NCBI RefSeq assembly: GCF_006385795.1
Contig: NZ_VFSS01000006.1
Span: 1-44,404, forward strand
DNA length: 44,404 nucleotides
Source: [Mycoplasma] falconis
GTDB taxonomy: Bacteria; Bacillota_I; Bacilli_A; Mycoplasmatales; Metamycoplasmataceae
Reading direction: 5' to 3'
Shown: in pieces, positions 21,379 through 30,594 of the stretch
Layout: each line of letters begins with the position of its first letter
How positions within the stretch are numbered: position 1 is the first letter of the stretch
Made by a program: the position numbers and the translations under genes
The notes under the pieces: model-generated
Seen by the model: the letters and a program-made list of their open reading frames with translations, nothing else
What the model was told of the DNA's origin: nothing
Databases searched by the model: none

Positions 21379-22749
21379 ATGAGTAATCTAGATAAAAACA
21401 TTCAAGAAATAATAAATCATTTAAAAACTAGCGGCTTTGTTTATCAAAATTCAGAAATTTATGGCGGAGTTATTAATACTTGAGATTATGGACCATTAAC
21501 CGTTAATTTAATGCAAAGTATTAAAACAGCTTGAGTTAGAGAATTTATTAACAAAGAAGGCAATTTTCAAATTGATTCAAAAATTATCATGAACCCAATG
21601 GTATGAAGAGCAAGCGGTCACCTTGAAAACTTTGCTGATTATTTAATTGAAAACAACGTTAATAAAAAACGTTATAGAGCTGATCACATTGTTAAAGATT
21701 TATTCCCAGAAATAAATGTGGAAAAAGCTACTTTCGAACAATTAGAAAGCATTATCAAAGAAAGAGTTAAAGAATACGACGGAACTAAATGTGAATGAAA
21801 TACCATTAGACCATTTAACCTAATGTTTAAAACTCAAATGGGAGCGATGGATACTACTGCTTCACAAACTTTTTTAAGACCAGAAACAGCCCAAGGTATT
21901 TTTATTAACTTTAAAAATGTTTATCGTACCACAAGAGCTAAACTTCCCTTTGGTATCGGACAAATTGGAAAAAGCTTTAGAAATGAAATAACTCCAAGAG
22001 ATTTTATTTTTAGAACCAGAGAATTCGAACAAATGGAATTGGAATACTTCTGTGAAGCTGAAGATAGTGATAAGTTTTATCAATATTGAATAAATAAATG
22101 TGCTAACTTTGTCAAACTTTTAGGTTTAAAAGAAGAAAACATTAGAATTAGAGCTCACGAACAAGAAGAATTAAGTCATTATTCAAAAGGCACATCCGAT
22201 ATTGAATATTTATTCCCATTTGGTTGAGGAGAACTTTTAGGAATTGCTAACCGTGGAGACTATGATTTAAGTCAACACATGAAACATTCTGGCGAAAGTT
22301 TAGAATACGTAAGAGATGATGGATCAAAAGTTATTCCTTATGTAATTGAACCTTCAATTGGATTAGATAGATTAACATTAGCTTTATTAATTGATGCTTA
22401 CGAAGTTGAAAAATTAGAAAACGACGAAAGAGTTGTACTTAAACTAGATTACAATATTGCTCCTTATCAATTAGCAGTATTTCCTTTAATGAAAAAATTA
22501 AGCGAAGAAGCTAAAGCGATTTATCGTCAATTGCAAAACGAAACTAACATTAGAATAATTTATGATGAAAGTGGTTCAATTGGAAAAAGATATCGTCGTC
22601 AAGACGCGATTGGAACACCTTTTGCTTTAACAATTGATTTTGAAACTTTAGAAAATCAAACAGTAACAATCAGAAATAGAGATACAATGGAACAAGAAAG
22701 AATCCATGTCTCAGAAGTTGAAAATTATTTAAAAAGATTTAAAAAATAA
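21379..22749 (+). CDS. glyS: Glycine-tRNA ligase (single-chain, alpha2 type)
   Basis: A 456-aa class II aminoacyl-tRNA synthetase that charges tRNA(Gly). It shows [14 protein letters not shown] at the N-terminus, RPETAQGIF, motif 2 [12 protein letters not shown], motif 3 [15 protein letters not shown], and the C-terminal anticodon-binding domain ([14 protein letters not shown]...). This is the homodimeric GRS1 type usual in Mollicutes, not the alpha2/beta2 type. AGAGGT precedes the ATG at 21379. It is followed by dnaG after 13 nt and rpoD, echoing the gly-dnaG-sigA neighbourhood of Firmicutes. Confidence 0.96.
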
Positions 22750-22762
22750 TTTAAGGAATTAA

Positions 22763-24607
22763 ATGGAAGAAAATGTTTGAGAACTAGTTTTATCGAAGAT
22801 GGATATTATAAGCGTTATCGCCGAATCACTACCTTTGATAAAACAAGGCAAAAACTTTAAGGCTTGCTGCCCTTTTCATGGTGAGAAAACACCTTCATTT
22901 GTTGTTTCACCTGAAAAGCAAATCTTTAAATGTTTTGGTTGTGGTAAAAGTGGCAATGCGATTAAATTTGTAGAACTGCAAAAAAGTTTAACTGCAATCG
23001 ATGCATTAAAATATATAGCCAATAAATTTAATATTGATATTAGTCAGTATGAAAAAAGATTATCACCCAAACAAGATAGTCAAGAGCATTTAGATATTTA
23101 TGAAGTTAATAAAACAGCTTTAGATTTATTTGAATATGAACTATTAGTTAAGATAAAAAATAACAAAGACTTACAAAGCTTTGTTATTAAAAGAAAGTTA
23201 AATAAAGAATTAATTAAAGCATTTAAAATTGGGTTTGCTGATAAAGAAACTAATTTATATAAGTTTTTAAAAGGCAAAAATTTAAATGAATTTGCAATCG
23301 CTAATGCTTCATTAATAACTACTAATCAAAAAAACTTTTTTAATAATCGTGTTATTTTTCCAATTCAAGATAAGAACGGCAATATAGTAGCTTTTTCTGG
23401 AAGAAGCTTAAATAGCGAAGATACGCCTAAATATTTAAATTCAGCGGAAACAAGCGTATTTGTTAAAAATGAAGTTTTATTTAATTTTTATAATGCAAAA
23501 GCTGAAATAAATAATTTAAAAGAAGTTTACTTAGTTGAAGGTCAGTTTGACGTAATTGCAATGTATAAAGCCGGTTATAAAAATACCGTTGCAGCTATGG
23601 GCACTTCGCTTTCTAAACAACATTTAGAATTATTAAAAAACTGTCAAATTAATTTATTTTTTGATAATGATAAAGCCGGTAAATTAGCAACACAAAAAAA
23701 TTTAAGACAGATTTTATATTGAAGTAAACAATTAAATATAAAGCCTTATTTTATTATCAATAAAGCCGATAAAGATGCTGATGAACTTTATAACCTTGAC
23801 GAAGGTAAAACTTTAAAAAACATCGTTGAAAATAAAATTGATATAGTTGCCTATTTATTAAATAATTTTGTCGAAGTTAAAAATTCAAATTTAAACGATA
23901 CGGAAAAAATTAATCAATATCAATTCTTATTTGAATATGTTTATTATTTAGAAACTGATTTGCAATTGGTTTTAAAAAATAAATTATTAGAAAACAAAAT
24001 TTTTAACGCTGAAATTTGCGATGAATTATTTAAAAATTATGTAAAACCAAATTTCCCTTCTTCTAATTTTAAAGTTAATAAAGAAAAAGCTAAATCTTCT
24101 TTAAATTATGTAAATGATTATCCTATTGATTTAAACACAATAGAACCTTCATTTATTGAAGAAGATTATCAAATAAATATCAATCATTTTCCTAAACCTA
24201 AAAATAATAAATATAAAAAAAATAATCCGCCTTTAATTGGCAGAGCAAGAATTATTGCTTTATTAATTAAAACAACATTACAGCAACCTCAATTCGTTAA
24301 AAATTGAAAAATTGAGAATTTTAGCAGAATTAATTATTATGGTTCGCAAAGTCAATTAAAAAATTTAATTTGTTATCTAGTTAAATTAATTAAAGATCAA
24401 AACTTAACTGATAAACAAGATTGAATTAAATATATCGAAAATGACCATAAATTAAGCAATAATATCAAACAAGAATATTTGCAATTAATAGCCCAAATTA
24501 ATGATATTGCTGAAACCAGTTATAATAAGGATCAATACGATCAACAAATAAATAAACTAAATGATAGTTTGACCACTAAAAAATTATTCACTAAGAGAAA
24601 GGTGTAA
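22763..24607 (+). CDS. dnaG: DNA primase DnaG
   Basis: A 614-aa primase that lays down RNA primers for replication. The true start MEENVWELVLSKMDII (one UGA Trp, AAGGA upstream) restores the N-terminal helix. The CHC2 zinc finger uses Cys36, His39, Cys57 and Cys60. The Toprim core has LVEGQFDVIAMY and the metal-binding FFDNDKAG. The C-terminal ~200 residues, where primases bind the DnaB helicase, are Lys/Asn-rich and poorly conserved. The stop lies 1 nt before the rpoD ATG. Confidence 0.95.
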
Positions 24608-24608
24608 T

Positions 24609-26204
24609 ATGAAATCAGAATTAAAAGATATGCAATCTTCAATTGAAATCGTTGTTGAAAAACTAAAAGAAGAATTAAAAAAACAGCAGAAAAAAAATAA
24701 AGATAAAGCCGCTTTTACCCAAGATGAAGTTTTTGCCTTATTAAATAAGAAAAAACTATATGTAGGCGAAGAGGAAGCCGAATCATTATTAGAAAAATTA
24801 CTAGCGGACGGCGTTATTCAAGACGAAATGGATGCTGAGGACAACGAAGAAGTTGACGAAAACGATATTATCTCAAATCGTGATGACGATGAAGAAGAAG
24901 TAAAAACTGACGAAGAAGAAAGTTTTGACGAATCAAAATTACAAGAGTTAGACGGTGAAGACATCGACGAAGACGAGGAAATTGACGTCGAAGAAGTTTA
25001 TGACGATAGTTCTATTCGTAAAAAAGACGAAGAAAGTGAAGAAGATTTAGACGAATATTCTGATAGCGACTTCATGATTAATAAACATGACTATGGTTAT
25101 GAAGATGAAGAAGATGAATACTACGGCATGGATTATGACGATGACTTTGATGAATATAGCGAACACAAAGTTAAACCAAAGAAAAAAGAAGATGCTTTTG
25201 ATGCTAATTCACTTCTAAAAGATTATGACAGTAATGATATTAGATTATCTTCTACCAGAGAATATTCTGCCGAAGATAATGCCTTAGCTAATAAATTAAC
25301 CGAAACCAATGACATCGTTAAATGATACATGAGATGAATTGGTAAATACGGTAAACTTTTAACTCCAAAAGAAGAAAGAGATTTAGCTATTAAAATGGAA
25401 GAAGCTAAAGCAGCTGGCAATGATTATAAGTTTAAAAAAGCTCGTGATATGCTAGTGAAAAGAAATCTTCGTTTAGTTATTAATAATGCAAAAAGATATA
25501 AAAATAGGGGATTAAGTTTTATAGATCTTATTTCAGAAGGAAACGCCGGTATTATGAAGGCGGTTTCTAAATATGATTACACCAAAGGTTTTAAATTCTC
25601 AACTTATGCAACTTGATGAATAAGACAAGCAATTACAAGAGCAGTAGCAGATCAAGCTAGAACCGTTAGGGTTCCAGTTCACATGGTTGAAACTATTAAT
25701 AAGATTTTAAAAATAGAAAGAGAATTGCAACAAGAAAAAGGTTATCAACCAACTGACGAAGAAATAGCGGCTAAATACGGTGGAGATTTTACTGCTGATA
25801 AAGTAAGACATATTCGAAAAATTAATATCGACCCAATTTCATTGGATAAAAACATTGGTAAAGAAGAAAATTCATCATTTGCCGATTTCGTTAAAGATGA
25901 AAGCATTATGAGCCCAACTGATTATGCTTCACATCAAGAATTAAGTGTGATTTTAAACGAAATGATTGAAGAAGGGTTAACCGAAGAAGAAGATCGTTTA
26001 TTAATTAGAAAAAGATTTGGTATTAGTGATCTTAAAGGGAACGAATATAAACCTCATACTTTAGATGAATTAGAAAAAGAAATGGGTATTAGTAAAGATA
26101 AAATTAGACAACTTGAAACTAAGGTTTTAAGAAAATTAAAACACCCTCAAAAACGTAAAAAATTAAAAGAATTTTATGCTAATAATAGTTATGAATCAGA
26201 CTAG
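24609..26204 (+). CDS. rpoD: Primary sigma factor RpoD/SigA with long acidic N-terminal region
   Basis: A 531-aa housekeeping sigma-70. Residues 1-70 form a region-1.1-like helical domain. Residues ~75-195 are dominated by Asp and Glu, with many short acidic runs. Conserved regions follow: 2.1-2.4 ([54 protein letters not shown]), region 3 ([12 protein letters not shown]) and region 4 ([20 protein letters not shown] with the helix-turn-helix). The start is 1 nt after the dnaG stop, with a GAAAGG site inside the dnaG end. A terminator overlaps its stop codon. Confidence 0.96.
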
Positions 26205-26229
26205 TGTTAAAAAACCACTAGTTTTTTAT
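26200..26229 (+). terminator. Terminator of the glyS-dnaG-rpoD unit
   Basis: A 7-bp stem ACTAGTG/CACTAGT has a 9-base loop and is followed by six T residues. The stem includes the rpoD stop codon. Confidence 0.75.
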
Positions 26230-26267
26230 TATTTAAAATGACGCATAAAAAAGCAAATCAAAAAGCG

Positions 26268-26273
26268 TATAAT
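26268..26273 (+). promoter_or_regulatory. -10 box of the small membrane protein gene
   Basis: A TATAAT about 50 nt before the ATG at 26324, giving a normal leader. The gene has its own GGG-type Shine-Dalgarno (AAAGGG). Confidence 0.5.
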
Positions 26274-26323
26274 AAAAGTGAAAATATATTTGAAGATTAA
26301 ATTAGAAATTAAAGGGAAAAACA

Positions 26324-26866
26324 ATGAAAAAATTTTTAAGTTATTTTTTATTAACTAATTATTTATTGCTATTTTTAGCTTTGGTGATATATCTGCCAAT
26401 ATTTTTATTAGTTATAACAGGTCAAAATGTAATGGGTTATCAAATTGAAACTAACCAACCACATACCGATCATTTAGTTATTTACGATTTATATTATTTA
26501 AGAGATTATATTTTATTTGTTTTGATGGCTTTTATTAATTCCTTATTCATTTTTATATTTTTAAAAGTGAACAAAAACAGTTGATTAGTTTCATTTTTAC
26601 CATTTGCTTATGTAAATAAAATAAATTTAAAAAATTACAGCAAAAAGAAAGCAAATGTTATGGTGAGTGTAATGTTTGGCTTTAACCTTTTAGCAATAGT
26701 TTTACACTTATTTTTTAGCTTAATTACACCTCATTCAGTAGGTTCCTTAATTAGCTTTATTATTTATTTAGTAATTTTTTCTGGAGCAATTATAGGTTTC
26801 TTTACAACTTTATTAATATTAATAAACAAAAAGAAACTTTTAAAAAATAAAGCAATATCTAATTAA
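26324..26866 (+). CDS. Hypothetical four-helix membrane protein, 180 aa
   Basis: I do not recognise the family. It has four hydrophobic segments: ~7-33, ~62-82, ~112-132 and ~141-168. The first loop (~34-60) contains His, Asp and Tyr residues and probably faces outward; the loop between helices 2 and 3 and the C-terminal tail are Lys/Asn-rich and probably cytoplasmic. There is no signal peptidase site, transporter motif or catalytic signature. It is monocistronic, with a TATAAT box upstream and a bidirectional terminator shared with uvrC downstream. Confidence 0.75.
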
Positions 26867-26884
26867 ATTAGTCAATTTAAATTT

Positions 26885-26934
26885 AAAACCATAGAAATAA
26901 ACATTTCCAAATTGTTTTATTCCTATGGTTTTTT
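26885..26934. terminator. Bidirectional terminator between membrane protein and uvrC
   Basis: A long stem AAAACCATAGAAATAAA.../...TTTTATTCCTATGGTTTT, with A and T runs outside it, lies between the convergent stops. Confidence 0.82.
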
Positions 26935-26947
26935 ATTTATTAATATT

Positions 26948-28630
26948 TTAAAAATTTTGCTTAATTAATTCGGCGACTTTTTCGTTAGCTACTTCTTTTA
27001 ATTCTTCGAAGCTAGCTTTAATAATATTTTCATATGTTTTAAAATGATTTAATAATTTATCTAATGTTTTAGGTCCGATTCCTTTAATTTTTAATAAGGG
27101 GTTATTAAGCATATTTTGTTGATGTTTTTTAAGATATTTACTTCTAGCAAAGCGATCAGCTTCCGTTTGAATATAAGCTAAATAATTAAAGACATCTTGA
27201 TCTTTAATTTGTATAACATTACCATCGTTATCCATTAAATATTTTGTTTCATGGCGATCGTCTTTAACTAAACCGTATAAAGCAATATTTAGCTTTAATT
27301 GAGTTAAAACTTTATTTACTTCTTTAATTTGTTGTTCTCCACCATCACAAATAATAAGATCAATTATTGCACTATTTTCTTTTAAATAATTTAAAGCACT
27401 ATGATAAATAAATTCCACATCAGCATATCTAGACATTTCAAAGTTTAAATTGTAATAACGATAATATTTTTTATTTGGTAAACCATTTTCAAAATAAACA
27501 GCACCACCAATTATTTCTTTTGTCCCTTTTAAAAAAGAATTATCAAACATTACAATTCGATTAGTATTAATACCTAAAATAGCTGCTAAATTTTCGTTAA
27601 CTAAAATAGTTTTGTTATATTTATCTTTAAATTTTTCTAACTTTATAGCTTCATTATTTTTAGCATTATCATAAGCTTTTGCAATCAAACTTTTTTCAAA
27701 AGTATTATTAGCAAAAACAATGTTTTCTCTAAAATCAAAATTTAAAAAATCATATTTATTATCTAAAATAATTTGATCTACTTCTGGGTTTGTTTCGTAA
27801 AATTGATCTAAAAATTCTTCAATAAAAAATTCATCAAAAGTTTTTATTTTTAAAGTTATGTCTCTTTGATTAATTAGAGCTCCATCACGATAATTTAAAA
27901 TATGAATTAACATAAATTCATCAACTTGATAAAAAGCAAATACATCAATTGATTTATTACTATTAATAAAAATATTTTGTTCTTGTTTGTTGTAATTTAA
28001 AAGATCTAATATTGAATGATAAAACTTAGCTTGCTCAAAAAATAAGGCTTTATTAGCTTTTTCTATTTTAGCTTCTAAATCTTTTTTAAAGATTAAACCA
28101 AATTTCATAATTTTTTTAGCTTCTTCAAATTTTTCTTTAATAAATTCTTTGCTTTGATTTTTGATTAAAATGCCATCTTTTGACAACAAAAGATGTTTAA
28201 GGTAAATAATAAGCGGTTTAAAGTCTTTATTATTGGGAAGTGGTCCATAATATATGGCGTCTTTTTTAGTTTTATATTGATTAACTATTTCGATTTTAAG
28301 CTCTTTAATATCTGGTTTAATGCGAATATAAGGAAAAGAACTTTGAGTAGGAATTAAAACATTATAGAAAGGTTTATGCTTATTAATTAGTTTTCTTTCT
28401 TCAATTAAAGCTTCTCTTTCGGATTGGGTAATGATAGTTTCAAATGAAGTGATGTTTTCTAACATTTGCGGGGTTTTATAAGAATTAAACATCTTCTTAT
28501 CGAAATACTGGCTCATCCGATTTTTTAGGTTTTTAGCTTTACCAATATAGATAATTTGATTATCTTTATTTTTCCATAAATAAACGCCTGGTTTATTAGG
28601 CACATCTTTAATTAAATCTTTACTAATCAT
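26948..28630 (-). CDS. uvrC: Excinuclease ABC subunit UvrC
   Basis: A 560-aa nuclease that makes both cuts in nucleotide excision repair. The N-terminal GIY-YIG domain includes GVYLWKNKD and IIYIGKAKNLKNR (~15-39). A UVR-like helical hairpin follows (~180-215). The RNase H-like second nuclease domain contains the LIICDGGEQQI strand. A C-terminal helix-hairpin-helix has IKGIGPKTLDKLL. It is slightly shorter than the usual ~600 aa but complete. A TATAAT (28645-28640) lies 9 nt before the ATG, inside the tail of the preceding gene's terminator. The uvrA/uvrB genes are not in this window. Confidence 0.96.
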   Translation of the reverse strand: MISKDLIKDVPNKPGVYLWKNKDNQIIYIGKAKNLKNRMSQYFDKKMFNSYKTPQMLENITSFETIITQSEREALIEERKLINKHKPFYNVLIPTQSSFPYIRIKPDIKELKIEIVNQYKTKKDAIYYGPLPNNKDFKPLIIYLKHLLLSKDGILIKNQSKEFIKEKFEEAKKIMKFGLIFKKDLEAKIEKANKALFFEQAKFYHSILDLLNYNKQEQNIFINSNKSIDVFAFYQVDEFMLIHILNYRDGALINQRDITLKIKTFDEFFIEEFLDQFYETNPEVDQIILDNKYDFLNFDFRENIVFANNTFEKSLIAKAYDNAKNNEAIKLEKFKDKYNKTILVNENLAAILGINTNRIVMFDNSFLKGTKEIIGGAVYFENGLPNKKYYRYYNLNFEMSRYADVEFIYHSALNYLKENSAIIDLIICDGGEQQIKEVNKVLTQLKLNIALYGLVKDDRHETKYLMDNDGNVIQIKDQDVFNYLAYIQTEADRFARSKYLKKHQQNMLNNPLLKIKGIGPKTLDKLLNHFKTYENIIKASFEELKEVANEKVAELIKQNF

Positions 28631-28639
28631 GATTTTTAA

Positions 28640-28645
28640 ATTATA
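28640..28645 (-). promoter_or_regulatory. -10 box of uvrC
   Basis: TATAAT on the minus strand, 9 nt before the uvrC ATG, with no Shine-Dalgarno. It overlaps the end of the terminator T-tract of the upstream gene. Confidence 0.5.
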
Positions 28646-28669
28646 TAAAAAACCTAATATAAATTAGGC
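28645..28669 (-). terminator. Terminator of the gamma-glutamylcyclotransferase-like gene
   Basis: CCTAAT-TTAT-ATTAGG hairpin on the minus strand, followed by six T residues. The stem includes part of the stop codon of the gene ending at 28664. Confidence 0.7.
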
Positions 28670-29596
28670 TTTTAAATTTTTGGTATCATCGAAAGCTTTA
28701 ATTAAGCTATTCATTCTTGCAAATGGGTCAATGTTAAAATCGTTAGCTACTAATTCTAAAGCATTATTATTTTGACCTAATTTAGCTTGTTTTAATTCAG
28801 GATCATATCTAAAAGTTAAATAATATTTAGGTTTTAGTTGATTTATAAAATCGGCTTTATTTTGATTGTTTAAAGCTTTTCAAGTAATGTTTGGTTTAGC
28901 ATTAGGAATTTTATTTTCAAATAAAAGAGCGTAAGTTGCGGCGTCTCAACCATTTTTTTGTCCAAATGAAACCGCTCCAATATATTGTTTATTTTGAATT
29001 TGTAAAATCATTAAAGCGTATTGAGCTACTGAAAATACTTTATTTTCTTTATCATCAATTATTAAAGCATAATAAGGATGAGTTAGACTAGCAACATAAG
29101 CTAAATCTTGGGCAGATGCTTCATAAAGTAAAATATTATCTCTTAAAGGATTATTAGCAAAAATCTTTTCCATTTCAACAAATGATTTTAAATTATTTTC
29201 ATTAGCTGCTGGATTGCCAGATAATAAATGACGATCTTTTTTATCGACTTGATAAACTTTTCCTTCTTCTAATTTGGTATAAACTATCACGTTTTCTAAA
29301 ATTTCGCCTTTTTCGGTCAATAAAACGTTAGCAGTAAATCTTTGATATGATGGAAACATTTCTCATCTATCAACGGCAAATAATTGTTCTAAATTAATTT
29401 CAAAAACAGTTCCTTCTACTTGTTGGGCTGTGTCTTTTTTTAATAAAAAGTATTGTGAGTCATCAACACATAAAGTATAACCATTTAAGATTGCTGGCAT
29501 TTTATTAACTTCTTTACCAAAGATGTTTTCATAAAATAAGGGATCTTGCAAAGTTCCGTAGCTAAAAACATAAACTTTTTCTTCTTTTAGATTCAT
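28664..29596 (-). CDS. Gamma-glutamylcyclotransferase (AIG2)-like domain protein, 310 aa
   Basis: The N-terminal ~115 residues carry the AIG2/GGCT fold signature YVFSYGTLQDPLFY at 8-21, followed by the strand GTVFEI (62-67) and DRWEMFPSYQ. Family members act on gamma-glutamyl amines or peptides with a Glu acid/base; I could not place that residue with certainty. The C-terminal ~195 residues form an extra domain I do not recognise, with several Trp (UGA) codons and helical Asn/Gln-rich ends. There is no signal peptide. GGAGG precedes the ATG at 29596, and TATAAT lies ~25 nt upstream. Translation must pass two UGA codons to reach the stop at 28664. The substrate is unknown. Confidence 0.75.
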
Positions 29597-29620
29597 ATCT
29601 CCTCCAATAATATTATTAAT

Positions 29621-29626
29621 ATTATA
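29621..29626 (-). promoter_or_regulatory. -10 box of the gamma-glutamylcyclotransferase-like gene
   Basis: TATAAT on the minus strand, 24 nt before the ATG at 29596. A strong GGAGG lies between. Confidence 0.55.
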
Positions 29627-29682
29627 TACTCATACAATCAGTAATTAAAAGATTAAAAATACTAAACAAGATTTCGATATGT

Positions 29683-29688
29683 TATAAT
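29683..29688 (+). promoter_or_regulatory. -10 box of ffs
   Basis: A perfect TATAAT ends 6 nt before the predicted 5' end of the SRP RNA. Confidence 0.6.
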
Positions 29689-29694
29689 AAATAA

Positions 29695-29777
29695 GCCATG
29701 AGAATGACAACCTTGTAACTTGGTCAGGATAGAGATATAGCAGCCATATCGAGAAGTGTCGTGTCTTGTGGTTTTTT
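29695..29777 (+). ncRNA. ffs: Signal recognition particle RNA (4.5S/scRNA type)
   Basis: A ~80-nt RNA of the small bacterial SRP type. The Ffh-binding tip is present: GGTCAGG (29722-29728) faces AGCAGCC (29739-29745), the conserved asymmetric/symmetric loop pair. The outer stem pairs CCATGAGA (29696-29703) with TCTTGTGG (29764-29771), and GACA (29706-29709) with TGTC (29757-29760). A run of six T residues follows the stem as terminator. It partners with the Ffh protein encoded at 19706-21043. The ends are estimated from the helix. Confidence 0.88.
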
Positions 29778-29791
29778 AATAAGGAGTTTTT

Positions 29792-30454
29792 ATGATTTGT
29801 AATCGAGCATTAATACCTTTAACTCATTTAGAAAATGATTATTATTTATTACCTGTTTTAAGAACAATTGAATTTAGTATTTATATTAAGCTTTCTAAAA
29901 TAAAACATGAAGGTGAAATATTACTAAGTGAATATATCACTAATTTTAGTGAATATGACAAAGCAAATTTTAACGGCGTATATTTTAAACCTCATGAATT
30001 TTTTATGACCACTGAAGAAGTTTTTGAAGAAGAATATCAAAAACAAGATAATTACTTTAAATGAGATTTAAATAATGAAGAAAATAATTATTATGCAAGC
30101 CAAGTTTATTTAACCTTATTAAAAAACCTATACAATTTTTTAGCTGGCAATAATGATGAAAACAGCTTAATTTTATTTGTTAAAGAAAATCATTTTTTCC
30201 GTCCATTTTATGTTTATTGCGATCCTAAATTAGCAAAACAAGATTACTTTGATATGCAAAAAGATCAATATTATCTAGATCGTGATATGCATTTAGTAGC
30301 AGCGGCACAAAATTTAAACATTGAACTTAAAAAAGCTTACGAACTATATAACGACGAAAAGAAAGATAGTTGATACCATCGTTATTTAAAAATTGCTTTA
30401 TTATTCCCAACCGAAAAAGCGATTGAAATTGTTAAAAATAAAATGGCAGTTTAA
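29792..30454 (+). CDS. Hypothetical cytosolic protein, 220 aa
   Basis: I do not recognise the family. AAGGAG lies 7 nt before the ATG. The protein is rich in Tyr, Phe, Asn and Glu, with no signal peptide or membrane span. It starts MICNRALIPLTHLENDYYLL, has aromatic/acidic stretches such as FNGVYFKPHEFFMTTEE and ends with an amphipathic helical part (LNIELKKAYELYNDEKK, ALLFPTEKAIEIVKN). Two Trp codons are UGA. It begins only 15 nt after the SRP RNA, with no separate promoter visible, so it may be read from the ffs promoter by read-through. Its function is unknown. Confidence 0.75.
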
Positions 30455-30573
30455 ATTAAATTTATTCTTAAAATAAGCCTATTTTATTAATAAATAGTTA
30501 AAAAATCTATTTTTTATGTCAAATAACAAAAAAATCCATGCATTTAACAACCAGTTAAAGGCATTTTTATTTG

Positions 30574-30592
30574 TTTGTTATATAATAACAAA
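30574..30592 (+). promoter_or_regulatory. -10 box (30581-30586) of surface paralogue 1 inside an inverted repeat
   Basis: A perfect TATAAT ends 8 nt before the ATG at 30595, with no Shine-Dalgarno. A perfect 8-bp inverted repeat TTTGTTAT-ATA-ATAACAAA spans the -10 box, so a bound protein or a hairpin here could control the gene. Confidence 0.6.
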
Positions 30593-30594
30593 TT

